A stretch of DNA of 64,000 bases from positions 62,001 through 126,000 of the forward strand of contig JACQVF010000097.1 in the NCBI GenBank assembly GCA_016209885.1, read 5' to 3'. This stretch comes from Gemmatimonadota bacterium (GTDB taxonomy: Bacteria > Gemmatimonadota > Gemmatimonadetes > Longimicrobiales > Gaopeijiaceae). The notes beneath the pieces are model-generated. The model searched no databases, was not told the origin of the DNA, and was given only the letters and a program-made list of their open reading frames with translations. The position numbers were made by a program, and so were the translations under genes. This document shows, piece after piece, positions 35,614 through 44,045 of this stretch (positions are counted from its first letter, which is position 1; every line of letters begins with the position of its first letter).

Positions 35614-36141
35614 TTACACCTGATGAGGCGGCAGCGGCTCCTCCTCGCCCAGCGCGTCTGCGACCCAGACCCCGGACCGTCCGCCTTCCTTGCGTAGCAA
35701 CCGGATCGCCTCGAGCACCATGGAGCGGTCGGTCGCTTTCACCATGTCGTAGACGGTGAGGAGCGCGACCGTGACTGCGGTCAGCGCCTCCATCTCGACG
35801 CCGGTGGAGGCGACGACGCTGGCGGTGGCCCGGGCGCGGATCCCGGGCAGCTCGCGGTCCGGGGTGAGCTGGAGGTTGATGGTGGCGAGGGGCATCAGGT
35901 GGCAAAGGGGGATGAGCTCACCCGTACGCTTCCCGGCCATGATGCCCGCCACGCGCGCCACGGCCAGGACCTCGCCCTTCGTGGTTCGCCCGCTTTCGAT
36001 GGCCTCCAGGGTCACGTGTGCCATGCGGATCGCGCCTTCCGCGACGGCGATCCTCGCCGTCGCCGGCTTCTGACCCACGTCCACCATTCGCGCGCCGCCT
36101 TCCTCATCTACGTGGGTCAGGCGTCTGGGATCCGCGGTCAT
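35614..36141 (-). CDS. moaC: Cyclic pyranopterin monophosphate synthase
   Basis: Acts in the first stage of molybdenum cofactor synthesis, turning the cyclic GTP-derived intermediate into cyclic pyranopterin monophosphate. 175 residues from ATG 36141. Family blocks: THVDEEGGARMVDVGQKPATARIAVAEG, KGEVLAVARVAGIMAGKRTGELIPLCHLMPL, GVEMEALTAVTVALLTVYDMVKATDRSM. It is the last gene of the long minus-strand run and overlaps the holB stop by four bases. moaA is not in the window. Confidence 0.95.
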   Translation of the reverse strand: MTADPRRLTHVDEEGGARMVDVGQKPATARIAVAEGAIRMAHVTLEAIESGRTTKGEVLAVARVAGIMAGKRTGELIPLCHLMPLATINLQLTPDRELPGIRARATASVVASTGVEMEALTAVTVALLTVYDMVKATDRSMVLEAIRLLRKEGGRSGVWVADALGEEEPLPPHQV

Positions 36142-37319
36142 TGCCTCGATCCTCCTTCCGCATTCGCCTGCGCCGGCGCGAAGCGCAGCCGGCCGCGTAG
36201 ATCGGTGAGCAGCGTGGCAATGAGGAGCTGAGGGTTGACGTTTCCCGTGGCGAGGGCGCGGGTGCGCTCGATCTCGGCAATCGCGACAGCCATTGTCCCC
36301 GGTGTGACCCGGGCGCGCGCAGCGAGTCGCTTCAGCTCGTCTGCCGAGTCGAGGTTCAGCACGGCATCGTGCGCACCGGCGGCGCACGCCGCGATGTCAC
36401 GGAGCCACGCGATCAGGAATTCGAAGAGCTCCAACTGGCTGCGGGCGCCGGCGGGAGGGTAGCGCAGGCCGCTCTCGAAGGCGCCGCGCGTACCGGCGCC
36501 GATCGCCGTGTGCATCAACGCCCTGGCCTCCTGCCGCAGCACCTCGTAGGGACCAGGTTTGCCGTTGCTGGGGAGGAAGCCCAAGGCCCGACCGATGGAG
36601 CCACCGGAAAGGAGGCTGGCGCGGGCAGCGGCGTCTTCTGGCACTCCCGCCAGCTCTGTCAGGAAACTGTGCACGTCCTCGACGGGGAGTCGGGCGAGGC
36701 GTACCGCGAGCGTGCGCGACCGAATCGTAGGGAGCAGGGCGCCCGGCTCGTTCGACGTCAGGATGAACGTCGTGTGCTCGGGCGGCTCCTCCAGGAGTTT
36801 GAGGAGCGCGTTCGCCGCGTGAGGGCTGGCCTCTTGGGGCACAAGACGCTCGGCCTCCCCGATGACGAACACCTGCCGTTTCGCCATGGCGGGGCGGCGA
36901 TAGGCGTTGCGACGGAGCGTGCGCACAGCGGCAAGGTAGATGCCGCGGCCCGCGTCGAGGATGGGCGGCCGCAGCGGCTGCGCACGGATCTCCGCGAGGG
37001 CGGCTTGGCGTGCTTCCTCGAGGGCGTCTGCGAGCTTGTCCTCGGTGCCGGCTGCGGACGGGCGCTCCAGGGGAAAGTACCAGTGGATGTCGGGGTGCTC
37101 GAGACGCTCAGCCAGCCTGCACGCGCGGCACGCCTCGCAGGGTCCGTCCGCGTGCGGGCGTTCGCAGACCATGAGCTGGGCGAGCCAGAGTGCGAACCGC
37201 TGCTTTCCGATCCCGGGCTCGCCGTGGATCAGGAGCGCCGCGGGGAGTTCTCCGCGGGTGAGGGTGCGAGCGAGGGTCATGCGCGCGCGCTGGTGGCCCC
37301 GGAGCGGCGGCAGGCTCAC
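36138..37319 (-). CDS. holB: DNA polymerase III delta' subunit (clamp-loader)
   Basis: Clamp-loader AAA+ subunit, 393 residues from GTG 37319, which overlaps the envC-like stop (GTGA). P-loop HGEPGIGKQRFA; four-cysteine zinc module MVCERPHADGPCEACRACRLAE; KRQVFVIGEAERL; ANALLKLLEEPPEHTTFILTSNEPGALLPTIRSR. The first residues match GHQRARMTLARTL. A 27-kDa-type C-terminal domain follows. Earlier in-frame codons lie inside the neighbour and do not look coding. Coupling to envC-like and moaC is through overlap, not obvious function. Confidence 0.93.
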   Translation of the reverse strand: MSLPPLRGHQRARMTLARTLTRGELPAALLIHGEPGIGKQRFALWLAQLMVCERPHADGPCEACRACRLAERLEHPDIHWYFPLERPSAAGTEDKLADALEEARQAALAEIRAQPLRPPILDAGRGIYLAAVRTLRRNAYRRPAMAKRQVFVIGEAERLVPQEASPHAANALLKLLEEPPEHTTFILTSNEPGALLPTIRSRTLAVRLARLPVEDVHSFLTELAGVPEDAAARASLLSGGSIGRALGFLPSNGKPGPYEVLRQEARALMHTAIGAGTRGAFESGLRYPPAGARSQLELFEFLIAWLRDIAACAAGAHDAVLNLDSADELKRLAARARVTPGTMAVAIAEIERTRALATGNVNPQLLIATLLTDLRGRLRFAPAQANAEGGSRQ

Positions 37320-38566
37320 GGTGCCGCCCGCTGCTTCAGCCACTGGAGCGGGTCGAGGGCGACCGGTGAGCCGCCGGAGACGGGGGCCCGAACCTGGAAC
37401 TCGATGTGGGGACCCTCGGGAGAATCGACGCCGCCCACCGTGCCGACCATCTGGCGTGCCTCCACGCGCTCTCCCTCGCGGACGCGGATCTCCTCCAGAT
37501 AAAGGTAGAGGGTGTAGAACCCGGCGCCATGGCTGAGGATGACCGACGGCCCGTAGCCCTCGAAGGGACCCGCGAGCACTGCCGTGCCGGCCTGCACGGC
37601 GTAGACGGGCGCACCGGGCTGGGCGCCGATTCCGATCCCGTTCCACCGCAGCACGGTCCCGTTGGGCCGCCGCTCGCGCCCGAAGCGATAGACGATGCGT
37701 CCCTCGATGGGCCAGTCCAGGGATCCGAGGTCGCGGGTGGAGAGCGTGCGCTCCTCCGGGCTCGCACCCGCCACTCCGCGCCGCCGCTCGGCCTCCCGGC
37801 GCCGCCGCTCGAGCGTCGTAACGAGCGCGGCGAGCTGGCGCTCATCTTCCGCGAGGCGTTCCAGTCGGCTTTGGGCCTCCCGTTCGCGGGTGCGGTAGGC
37901 ACGGAGCGTCCGCTGGTGCTGGGCCTCGATGTTTCGTAGCTCGGCCAGCTCGCCGAGCTTGCTCTCCCGCAGTTGGCCGAGCTCCGCCAGGTTCGTCTTG
38001 AGCTCCTGGCCCTGCGAGACGAGCTCCGATTCGAGCCGTCCGATCTGCTCGACGAGCGTACGGTCGTAGCTGGCGATCAGGCGGAGGTAGCGGTAGCGGT
38101 TGAGCAGATCACCGAAGGATTCCGCGCCCAGGAGCACGCGTGCAGTGTGGAGCGGCCCGCGCTTGTAGATGTCCCGGAGCCGCCGGGCGAGGACGGCCCT
38201 GCGCTCCTGAAGCCGCTCCCGCGTGCGCACCAGGTCGGCGCCTGTTCCCTCGATGCGCCGGGCAGTAGCGTCGAGCTGGAAGTCCATTTCCTTGAGGACG
38301 CTTCGGGAGGCGTTCACCTGGCGCTCGATGTTCCGCAGCTCTGCGGAGACCGCGTGCACGCGGTTACGGAGGTTCTCCATCTCCTCCTGGAGTTGCGTGC
38401 GCTCGGCCCGGATCTCCTCGAGGCGACGCTGGCTGTCGCGGATCTCGCGCTGGAGATCGGTTTGGGCAACGGCGGGCGTCGCGCTCACCAGCGATGCGGC
38501 CAGCGCGAGGGCTGCGGAAGAGGCCAGCCCCGGCAAGGCGCGCGCGCGCGTGCTGCGTTCCGTCAT
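37316..38566 (-). CDS. envC: EnvC-like amidase activator with degenerate LytM domain
   Basis: Periplasmic protein of 416 residues: signal peptide, a long coiled coil (~35-250), then a LytM domain (~290-410). The catalytic histidines and aspartate are lost: the usual H-x3-D is RWNGIGI, the YAHL motif is LYLYLEE and HLHF is HIEF. This is the EnvC situation, in which a dead LytM domain activates N-acetylmuramoyl amidases for septum splitting. It overlaps ftsX by four bases and lies directly downstream of ftsE-ftsX, the ABC complex that controls EnvC. No amidase gene is in the window. Confidence 0.88.
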   Translation of the reverse strand: MTERSTRARALPGLASSAALALAASLVSATPAVAQTDLQREIRDSQRRLEEIRAERTQLQEEMENLRNRVHAVSAELRNIERQVNASRSVLKEMDFQLDATARRIEGTGADLVRTRERLQERRAVLARRLRDIYKRGPLHTARVLLGAESFGDLLNRYRYLRLIASYDRTLVEQIGRLESELVSQGQELKTNLAELGQLRESKLGELAELRNIEAQHQRTLRAYRTREREAQSRLERLAEDERQLAALVTTLERRRREAERRRGVAGASPEERTLSTRDLGSLDWPIEGRIVYRFGRERRPNGTVLRWNGIGIGAQPGAPVYAVQAGTAVLAGPFEGYGPSVILSHGAGFYTLYLYLEEIRVREGERVEARQMVGTVGGVDSPEGPHIEFQVRAPVSGGSPVALDPLQWLKQRAAP

Positions 38567-39420
38567 ACACCCCTCAGGTGGCGATGCACGGACGCGAGGC
38601 TAGCGAGGACGCCCAGGAGCGCCCCCGCGGCGATGCCACCTGTGACCCAGACGGTGGGAACCCACTCCAGGCGGAACAGCGAGTAGCGGATGGCCAGATA
38701 GGTGCCGTAGGTGAAGAGCGCTGCGCCGAGGCCGCCGACGAGCCCCGTGAGCAGTCCCTCCAGGAGGAAGGGTCGGCGGATGAAGCCGTCTTTCGCGCCC
38801 ACGAGCCGCATGACCTGGATCTCGTCGCGCCGGGCGAAGATGGCAATGCGCACGGCGGTCCCGATGATGAGTGCCGCGGCCACCGCGAACGCCGTTCCCA
38901 GCACGGCGGCCGCGGCGCCGCCGACGCGGCGGATGAGGAAGACCTTGTCGAGCCACTCGCGGCCGTAGCGCACGTCTTCGACGAACGGGTAGGCCGCCGC
39001 GTGGCGCACCAGGCGGTCGACGGCCTCGGCATTCCGGCTGCCGGGACGGAGACGGATCTCCATGGATGCGGGGAGCGGGTTCACCTCGAGGTCCGCGAAG
39101 ATCTCCTGGAACTCGGTGAGCTCGCGGCGTGCGACCTCGAGCGCCTCATCCTTGGAGATCTCGCGCAGATCCAGCACCTCGGGGAGCGCCGCGAGCTCGC
39201 GGTGGGCGAGGGCGACCTCGGCGGCAGTGGCGTCGTCGCGCAGGTAGGCGACGATCTCGACGCGCTCCTCGACGCGCTCGATGGCCCGACGGATGTTATA
39301 CGCCACGAGGCCGAAGAGCCCGATCACGAAGAGGGCGAGGGCCACCATGGCGGAGGAGAGGCCCGTGAGCAGAGGTGCGCGCCGGAACGCGGCCAGGGCT
39401 TCACGAAGAGCGTAGGGCAT
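38563..39420 (-). CDS. ftsX: Cell-division protein FtsX
   Basis: Membrane partner of FtsE, 285 residues from ATG 39420. A first span (SSAMVALALFVIGLFGLVAY) is followed by a periplasmic domain (~55-160: VEIVAYLRDDATAAEVALAHRELAAL, PGSRNAEAVDRLVRHAAAYPFV), then three spans with the GAKDGFIRRPFLLEG coupling loop, ending GALLGVLASLASVHRHLRGV. The FtsX-specific fold, not a generic transporter. An in-frame start at 39456 overlaps ftsE by 35 bases and is disfavoured. ATGA overlap with the EnvC-like gene. Confidence 0.94.
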   Translation of the reverse strand: MPYALREALAAFRRAPLLTGLSSAMVALALFVIGLFGLVAYNIRRAIERVEERVEIVAYLRDDATAAEVALAHRELAALPEVLDLREISKDEALEVARRELTEFQEIFADLEVNPLPASMEIRLRPGSRNAEAVDRLVRHAAAYPFVEDVRYGREWLDKVFLIRRVGGAAAAVLGTAFAVAAALIIGTAVRIAIFARRDEIQVMRLVGAKDGFIRRPFLLEGLLTGLVGGLGAALFTYGTYLAIRYSLFRLEWVPTVWVTGGIAAGALLGVLASLASVHRHLRGV

Positions 39421-39421
39421 G

Positions 39422-40096
39422 TCAGTCCGCGGGCGCCGAGTCGTAGACGACGGCACCCTCCTTGAGCTCGATCAGGCGGGCGTCCGCGTAGCGGCGTACG
39501 AGCTCGAGATCGTGGGTCGCCGCGAGAACCACCATGCCCAGTTGGTTGATCTCCCGGAACAGCTCGAGGATGCCTCGCGTAGCGAACTCGTCGAGGTTGC
39601 CTGTGGGCTCATCGGCCAGCAGGACCAGCGGCTCCGTGGCGAGGGCACGGGCGATGGCCACGCGCTGCTGCTCGCCGCCGGAAAGCTCGTGTACGTACGC
39701 CTCGGCCTTGTGGGAGAGGCCGACCTGCGCGAGTAGCCGCTGGACCTTCGGGCGGATTTCACGACGCGGCGCGCCGGTGACGTCGAGGGCGAACGCCACG
39801 TTCTCGGTGGTGGTGCGGTTCGGCAGCAGGCGAAAATCCTGAAAGATGAATCCCACCTTGCGCCGCAGCTTCCAGATCTCGCGGTGCGCCGTCCTTGTAG
39901 ACGAGAAGCCGCTGACCCGTACCTCGCCTGAGGTGGGCCGCTCCGCCATGTGGATGAGCCGCAGCGTCGTGGTCTTCCCCGCGCCGCTGTGGCCGGTGAG
40001 GAAGACAAACTCGCCCTTGCGGATGTGGAAGGAGACATCCGAGAGCGCCAATCCCCGGCGCGGGTAATCCTTCGATACGTTGGTGAGTTTGATCAC
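39422..40096 (-). CDS. ftsE: Cell-division ATPase FtsE
   Basis: ABC-type ATPase (224 residues) that powers FtsX conformational change and EnvC-mediated amidase activation. GTG 40096 gives the family start IKLTNVSKDYP. Walker A GHSGAGKTTTL (K41), LPNRTTTENVAFALDVTG Q-loop region, signature LSGGEQQR, Walker B LVLLADEPTGNLDE, H-loop AATHDLELV. The longer frame to 40150 adds an Arg-rich leader unlike other FtsE. The 66-base gap to pdxA and shared strand place it in the same run. Confidence 0.95.
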   Translation of the reverse strand: MIKLTNVSKDYPRRGLALSDVSFHIRKGEFVFLTGHSGAGKTTTLRLIHMAERPTSGEVRVSGFSSTRTAHREIWKLRRKVGFIFQDFRLLPNRTTTENVAFALDVTGAPRREIRPKVQRLLAQVGLSHKAEAYVHELSGGEQQRVAIARALATEPLVLLADEPTGNLDEFATRGILELFREINQLGMVVLAATHDLELVRRYADARLIELKEGAVVYDSAPAD

Positions 40097-40162
40097 CGTG
40101 CGCGCGAACGGCCGGTCCGCGATACGGCGCCTTCGCGTCGCAAGCGCCAACCTACGCGAAAG

Positions 40163-41122
40163 TTAGGCCCTCGGGGAGGCGGTGTCAAAGCGGTTCGCAT
40201 CGAGCCGTGCGGCGAGCCGGATCGCCTCGACCATGGAGGAGGGATCCGCGCGACCGAGCCCCGCGAGATCGAAGGCGGTGCCGTGGTCAGGTGAGGTGCG
40301 AATGAAGGGCAGGCCAAGCGTGACGTTGACCCCTGCGCCGAAGCTGACCGTCTTGAACGCAGCCATCCCAACGTCGTGATAGGGGGCGATGACGACGTCG
40401 AACTCGCCTTCCAGGGCGCGGTGGAACACGGTGTCGGCCGGGATCGGTCCCGCGACGCGGATCCCCGCGGCGCCGAGCGCGGCCACTGCGGGCTCCAGGG
40501 TCCGTGCCTCCTCGTCGCCGAAGAGGCCGCCGTCGGACGCGTGGGGGTTCAGCGCGCAGAGCGCGAGGCGGGGCTCCGGGATCCTCCAGTCGCGCGCGAG
40601 CGCGTGGTAGGCGAGGCGCGCCTGCTCCACCAGGAGCTCGGAGGTGACCGCGCCCGGCACGCGGCGCAGGGCGATGTGGGTCGTGGCCAGGAGGACGCGA
40701 AGCGGCGGGCCCACACGGGTGTGCTCGGCCGCCATGAGCATGGCGACGGCGGGCGCGCCCGTGAGGGCCTTGAGCATCTCGGTCTGACCGGGGTAGGCCC
40801 AGCCGGCGGCATGCAGGGCGTGCTTGTGCGCCGGTCCCGTGACGATGGCGTCCACCTCGTCGGCCAGCGCCATCTCCACCGCACGGCGCAGTGCCGCGGC
40901 GGCGGCGCAGCCCGCCGACGATTCCGTCCCGTCGAAGGAGCCGACGGCGTGGTAGCGTGGGATTCCCGGCCCGGAGCCTGCGGGCCCGAGCACGGTCACG
41001 TCGGCCAGCTCACCGGCGAGCTGGACCAGCGCTTTGCGCACGACCTCGGGCCCGATTCCGCGCGGGTCGCCCAGCGTGAGCGCCAGACGGGCGGTTCCGG
41101 AGGGACGCTCAGATCCGGACAT
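40163..41122 (-). CDS. pdxA: 4-hydroxythreonine-4-phosphate dehydrogenase
   Basis: Oxidises 4-phosphohydroxy-L-threonine in pyridoxal phosphate synthesis. 319 residues from ATG 41122. Blocks: [154 protein letters not shown] with the metal-binding His and Asp residues. The C-terminus reaches DTASPRA. It overlaps the surA stop by fourteen bases; no other pyridoxine gene is present. Confidence 0.93.
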   Translation of the reverse strand: MSGSERPSGTARLALTLGDPRGIGPEVVRKALVQLAGELADVTVLGPAGSGPGIPRYHAVGSFDGTESSAGCAAAAALRRAVEMALADEVDAIVTGPAHKHALHAAGWAYPGQTEMLKALTGAPAVAMLMAAEHTRVGPPLRVLLATTHIALRRVPGAVTSELLVEQARLAYHALARDWRIPEPRLALCALNPHASDGGLFGDEEARTLEPAVAALGAAGIRVAGPIPADTVFHRALEGEFDVVIAPYHDVGMAAFKTVSFGAGVNVTLGLPFIRTSPDHGTAFDLAGLGRADPSSMVEAIRLAARLDANRFDTASPRA

Positions 41123-42431
41123 CCACGTAGGTCTGCCGACGCAGCTCTTCGATGAGCTGCTCGATGAACTTCTGCTGCCGGAGCTGCTCGCGGAGCCGGT
41201 CCCGTACGTCCTCGAACGTGTACTCACCCTGACTCCGCACCTCGTGGACGCGGACGACGGCCCATTTCGGGCGCTCCGCGTCCCCGAGCGCGACAGGGCC
41301 CACGACGTCGCCGGCGTTCGCGGCGGCAAGGGCATCCGCGTAGGGTCCGGGAAGCTGGTCCTTGGGGAGGGGCCCCACCTGCGCCGGCTCGGTCTTGTCA
41401 GCGAACTGCTCCGCGAGAGCGGCCACGGACTCGCCCTCGCGCACGCGCGCGGCGATCTCCCCGGCCTGTGTGCGGGCGCGCTCCACGTCGGCGTCGGTGA
41501 TCGTGGGGCGGAACAGGATGTGGCGGGCTCGGCGCTCGCTCCCTTGGGCGCGCTCCAGCTTGATGATGTGGAAGCCGAAGGGTGTCTCGACGATATCGCT
41601 GATCTGCCCCGGCCGCAGGGAGAAGGCGGCCTCCTCGAAGGCAGAGACCATCTGACCTCGCTGGAACCAGCCCAGGTCGCCGCCCTGGTTCCGCGTGCCC
41701 GGATCGTCCGAATAGCGGCGGGCCAGGTTCGCGAAATCCTCTCCTCCTGCCCGCGCCTGGGCGAGCACCTGCTCGGCCGTGGCCCGCGCCGTGGCCCGCG
41801 CGGAGTCCGGCGGCTGCGTCGCGATGACGACCTGCTCGAAGGTGATGGTGGCCGGCCGCTGGCCGAGGCGGCCGCGCTGCGCCTCGAAGAACGCACGCAC
41901 CTCGGCCGAGTCGACGGGCGGGAGCACGCGCTTGCGGCGCTGCGTCTCGATGTAGCGCTGCACGAGGGCCGAGCGCCGCAAGTCGCCGCGGAGGATCTCC
42001 CGGTACTCGGCGAGCGTCAGTCCCTCGGCGGCGAGCGCCTGGTTGAACGCCGGCTCGGAGCCGAAGCCGCGAATCCGCTGGGCGAGGTCCTGCTCGAGGC
42101 GCTCCTCGACCTCGCGCTCGGGGACGGGAGTCGAGTCGCGGAGCGCGGCCTGGAGCAGGATCTGCTCGTTCACCAGGTTCTGTACGATCTCGCGATGCAG
42201 CCGCTGCTGCTCCGCGGGGCCTTCCGGAATCCGTTGTCCAAGCGCCCGGAGCTGCTGGACCTGCTCCTCGACCTGGGTGAGGAGGATCACACTGTCGCCG
42301 ACGACGGCGGCGACGCGGTCCACGAGCTCCGGCTGCCGATTGCCCGCGGGCGCAGGCTCCTGGGCCGCGAGCGACCGCGCGGAATGCGTCACCAGGAGGA
42401 GGGCAACGAAGGCCGTGATGGACTTCCTCAT
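41109..42431 (-). CDS. surA: SurA-like periplasmic peptidyl-prolyl isomerase chaperone
   Basis: 440 residues: signal peptide ([17 protein letters not shown]...AAQ), an N-terminal chaperone domain (~30-160) with [22 protein letters not shown] and the long helices that follow, then two rotamase-type repeats: [38 protein letters not shown] ... [14 protein letters not shown] (more complete) and a second with [21 protein letters not shown]. Escorts unfolded outer-membrane proteins. A second PpiC-type gene sits just upstream (42.5-44.0 kb). Confidence 0.93.
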   Translation of the reverse strand: MRKSITAFVALLLVTHSARSLAAQEPAPAGNRQPELVDRVAAVVGDSVILLTQVEEQVQQLRALGQRIPEGPAEQQRLHREIVQNLVNEQILLQAALRDSTPVPEREVEERLEQDLAQRIRGFGSEPAFNQALAAEGLTLAEYREILRGDLRRSALVQRYIETQRRKRVLPPVDSAEVRAFFEAQRGRLGQRPATITFEQVVIATQPPDSARATARATAEQVLAQARAGGEDFANLARRYSDDPGTRNQGGDLGWFQRGQMVSAFEEAAFSLRPGQISDIVETPFGFHIIKLERAQGSERRARHILFRPTITDADVERARTQAGEIAARVREGESVAALAEQFADKTEPAQVGPLPKDQLPGPYADALAAANAGDVVGPVALGDAERPKWAVVRVHEVRSQGEYTFEDVRDRLREQLRQQKFIEQLIEELRRQTYVDVRI

Positions 42432-42540
42432 ACGCTCGGCCGTTCCCCGGCGGGCCGGGACGCCAGGCGGGTGCCGCGGCTCGGCGGCCGGGTATGAAGC
42501 TCCCGTCGTAGTATGCCAGCCAACGGTTCCGGTTCCCCTC

Positions 42541-44010
42541 TCACGGCGTCGTGTCCGCGGCTGCCGGCTGCGGGATGGGGCGCGGCGCGTTCGGTGCCGG
42601 CGCAGGGGCGACGGACTCAGGCACAGCAGGCTGTGTCGCGGCCTGAAGCTGCTGAACCCGCTCCACGACTTTGGCGATGTTGTGCTCGTAAAACTGGCTG
42701 TCGTACCGTCTGCGGAGCGTAAACGCCACGGCACCCAGGGGGACGACGTCGCGCTCGCCGCGGACCATGGCCTGGAGCAGCTCCGTGACCGTGCGCTGGA
42801 GGGCCGCACTCCGGGTCTCGCCCTGAGCGGGCTGGATCCCGCGGAGGCCCAGCGCACCCGCGGCGTTGAGGAAGAATCGCCGAGCCTCCGCCACCATGGA
42901 GTCCTGCTCCGCGGCGGACACCTCGATCTTCTGGCGGCGTGCCTCGTTCAGCAGGAGTTCGGCGCGGGCCAGCTCGCGCAGGAGCCCCTCGATCGCTTGG
43001 TCCGGTGCGGCCACCACGCGGCTGTGCAACGACGGGGGGCGGGCCTGGATGAACTCGAGGAACTCTTCCGCGGTGACGCCGCCGCCCTCGTAGTGCACGA
43101 GGCCGCGGCGGCCGGCGCGGCGCGGGAGCTCGAGCGCTGGCTGGCTAGCGAGCTGGCGGGCGAGCTCGGCGGCCCCGTTCGCGATGGTCACTTTCGCCGG
43201 CTCCACGAGTCCGGCGATGTAGGTGGACTCCGCCGCCAGGACGCGCTGTGTCTTGACCTCCTCCAGGAATGTCGTCTCGACCTCCTCGAAGTCGGGGACG
43301 CGGCGCTCCTCGAGCTTGATCACGTGGATCCCGAAGGGTGATTCCACCAGGTCGCTGATCTCTCCCTGCTTGAGGGCAAAGGCGACGTCGTCGAACGGCT
43401 TCACCATCTGGCCGCGGCCAAAGAAGCCGAGGTCGCCGCCCTGGGGGCCGCTCCCCGGGTCCTGGCTATACTGCTTTGCCAGCTCGGCGAACTCCGCGCC
43501 GCCGACGGCACGCTGGCGCAGCTGGCGGGCCATGGTCTTCACGCTGTCGCGCTGCCCTTCGGTGGCGTTCGGCGGATAGGTGAGCAGGATGTGGCGGGCG
43601 CGGATCTGAGCGCCGGGCATCTTTTCCGCATAGATGCTCCGCAGCTCGTCGTTGGGGATGAGCGTATCCACCTGGATGACGCGATCCCGGAGACGGTAGA
43701 CCAGGGTCTGCTCGACCTGCGTCTTCACCATGGGTTGGAGGTCGACGGACGCGGCCATGGAATCCTCGGCCATGGCCGTGGCCAGCAGGATGTAGTCCAC
43801 CCACAGGTTGGCGAGCGCGTTTACGACGTCGGGCTGGTTCGGCACGCGGGTCTGGCCGCCGAGAAGGTCGGCGGTCTGCTCGATGGAGAGCTCGTGCCCG
43901 GCGGCGCGGGCGACCAGGTCGGTGTGCCGATTGAGGGCGTCGTCGAGCGCGTCGCACGCCGTCGTAACTGTGGTGGCGATGATCAGAGCTACCCCGCGAA
44001 AGCGATCCAT
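42541..44010 (-). CDS. PpiC-type peptidyl-prolyl isomerase lipoprotein
   Basis: 489 residues starting at ATG 44010 (aggaga upstream), with a signal core and lipobox TTAC. After a helical region (~25-170) one parvulin domain is clear: [73 protein letters not shown] second, helical half follows with [11 protein letters not shown] and a Pro/Ala-rich tail ([17 protein letters not shown]). PrsA/PpiC-like chaperone of exported proteins. Similar layout to the neighbouring surA gene; one may be a duplicate with a changed anchor. Confidence 0.9.
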   Translation of the reverse strand: MDRFRGVALIIATTVTTACDALDDALNRHTDLVARAAGHELSIEQTADLLGGQTRVPNQPDVVNALANLWVDYILLATAMAEDSMAASVDLQPMVKTQVEQTLVYRLRDRVIQVDTLIPNDELRSIYAEKMPGAQIRARHILLTYPPNATEGQRDSVKTMARQLRQRAVGGAEFAELAKQYSQDPGSGPQGGDLGFFGRGQMVKPFDDVAFALKQGEISDLVESPFGIHVIKLEERRVPDFEEVETTFLEEVKTQRVLAAESTYIAGLVEPAKVTIANGAAELARQLASQPALELPRRAGRRGLVHYEGGGVTAEEFLEFIQARPPSLHSRVVAAPDQAIEGLLRELARAELLLNEARRQKIEVSAAEQDSMVAEARRFFLNAAGALGLRGIQPAQGETRSAALQRTVTELLQAMVRGERDVVPLGAVAFTLRRRYDSQFYEHNIAKVVERVQQLQAATQPAVPESVAPAPAPNAPRPIPQPAAADTTP

Positions 44011-44045
44011 GCGTTCATTCTCCTGGTACTTGTGCCCGGCCACGG

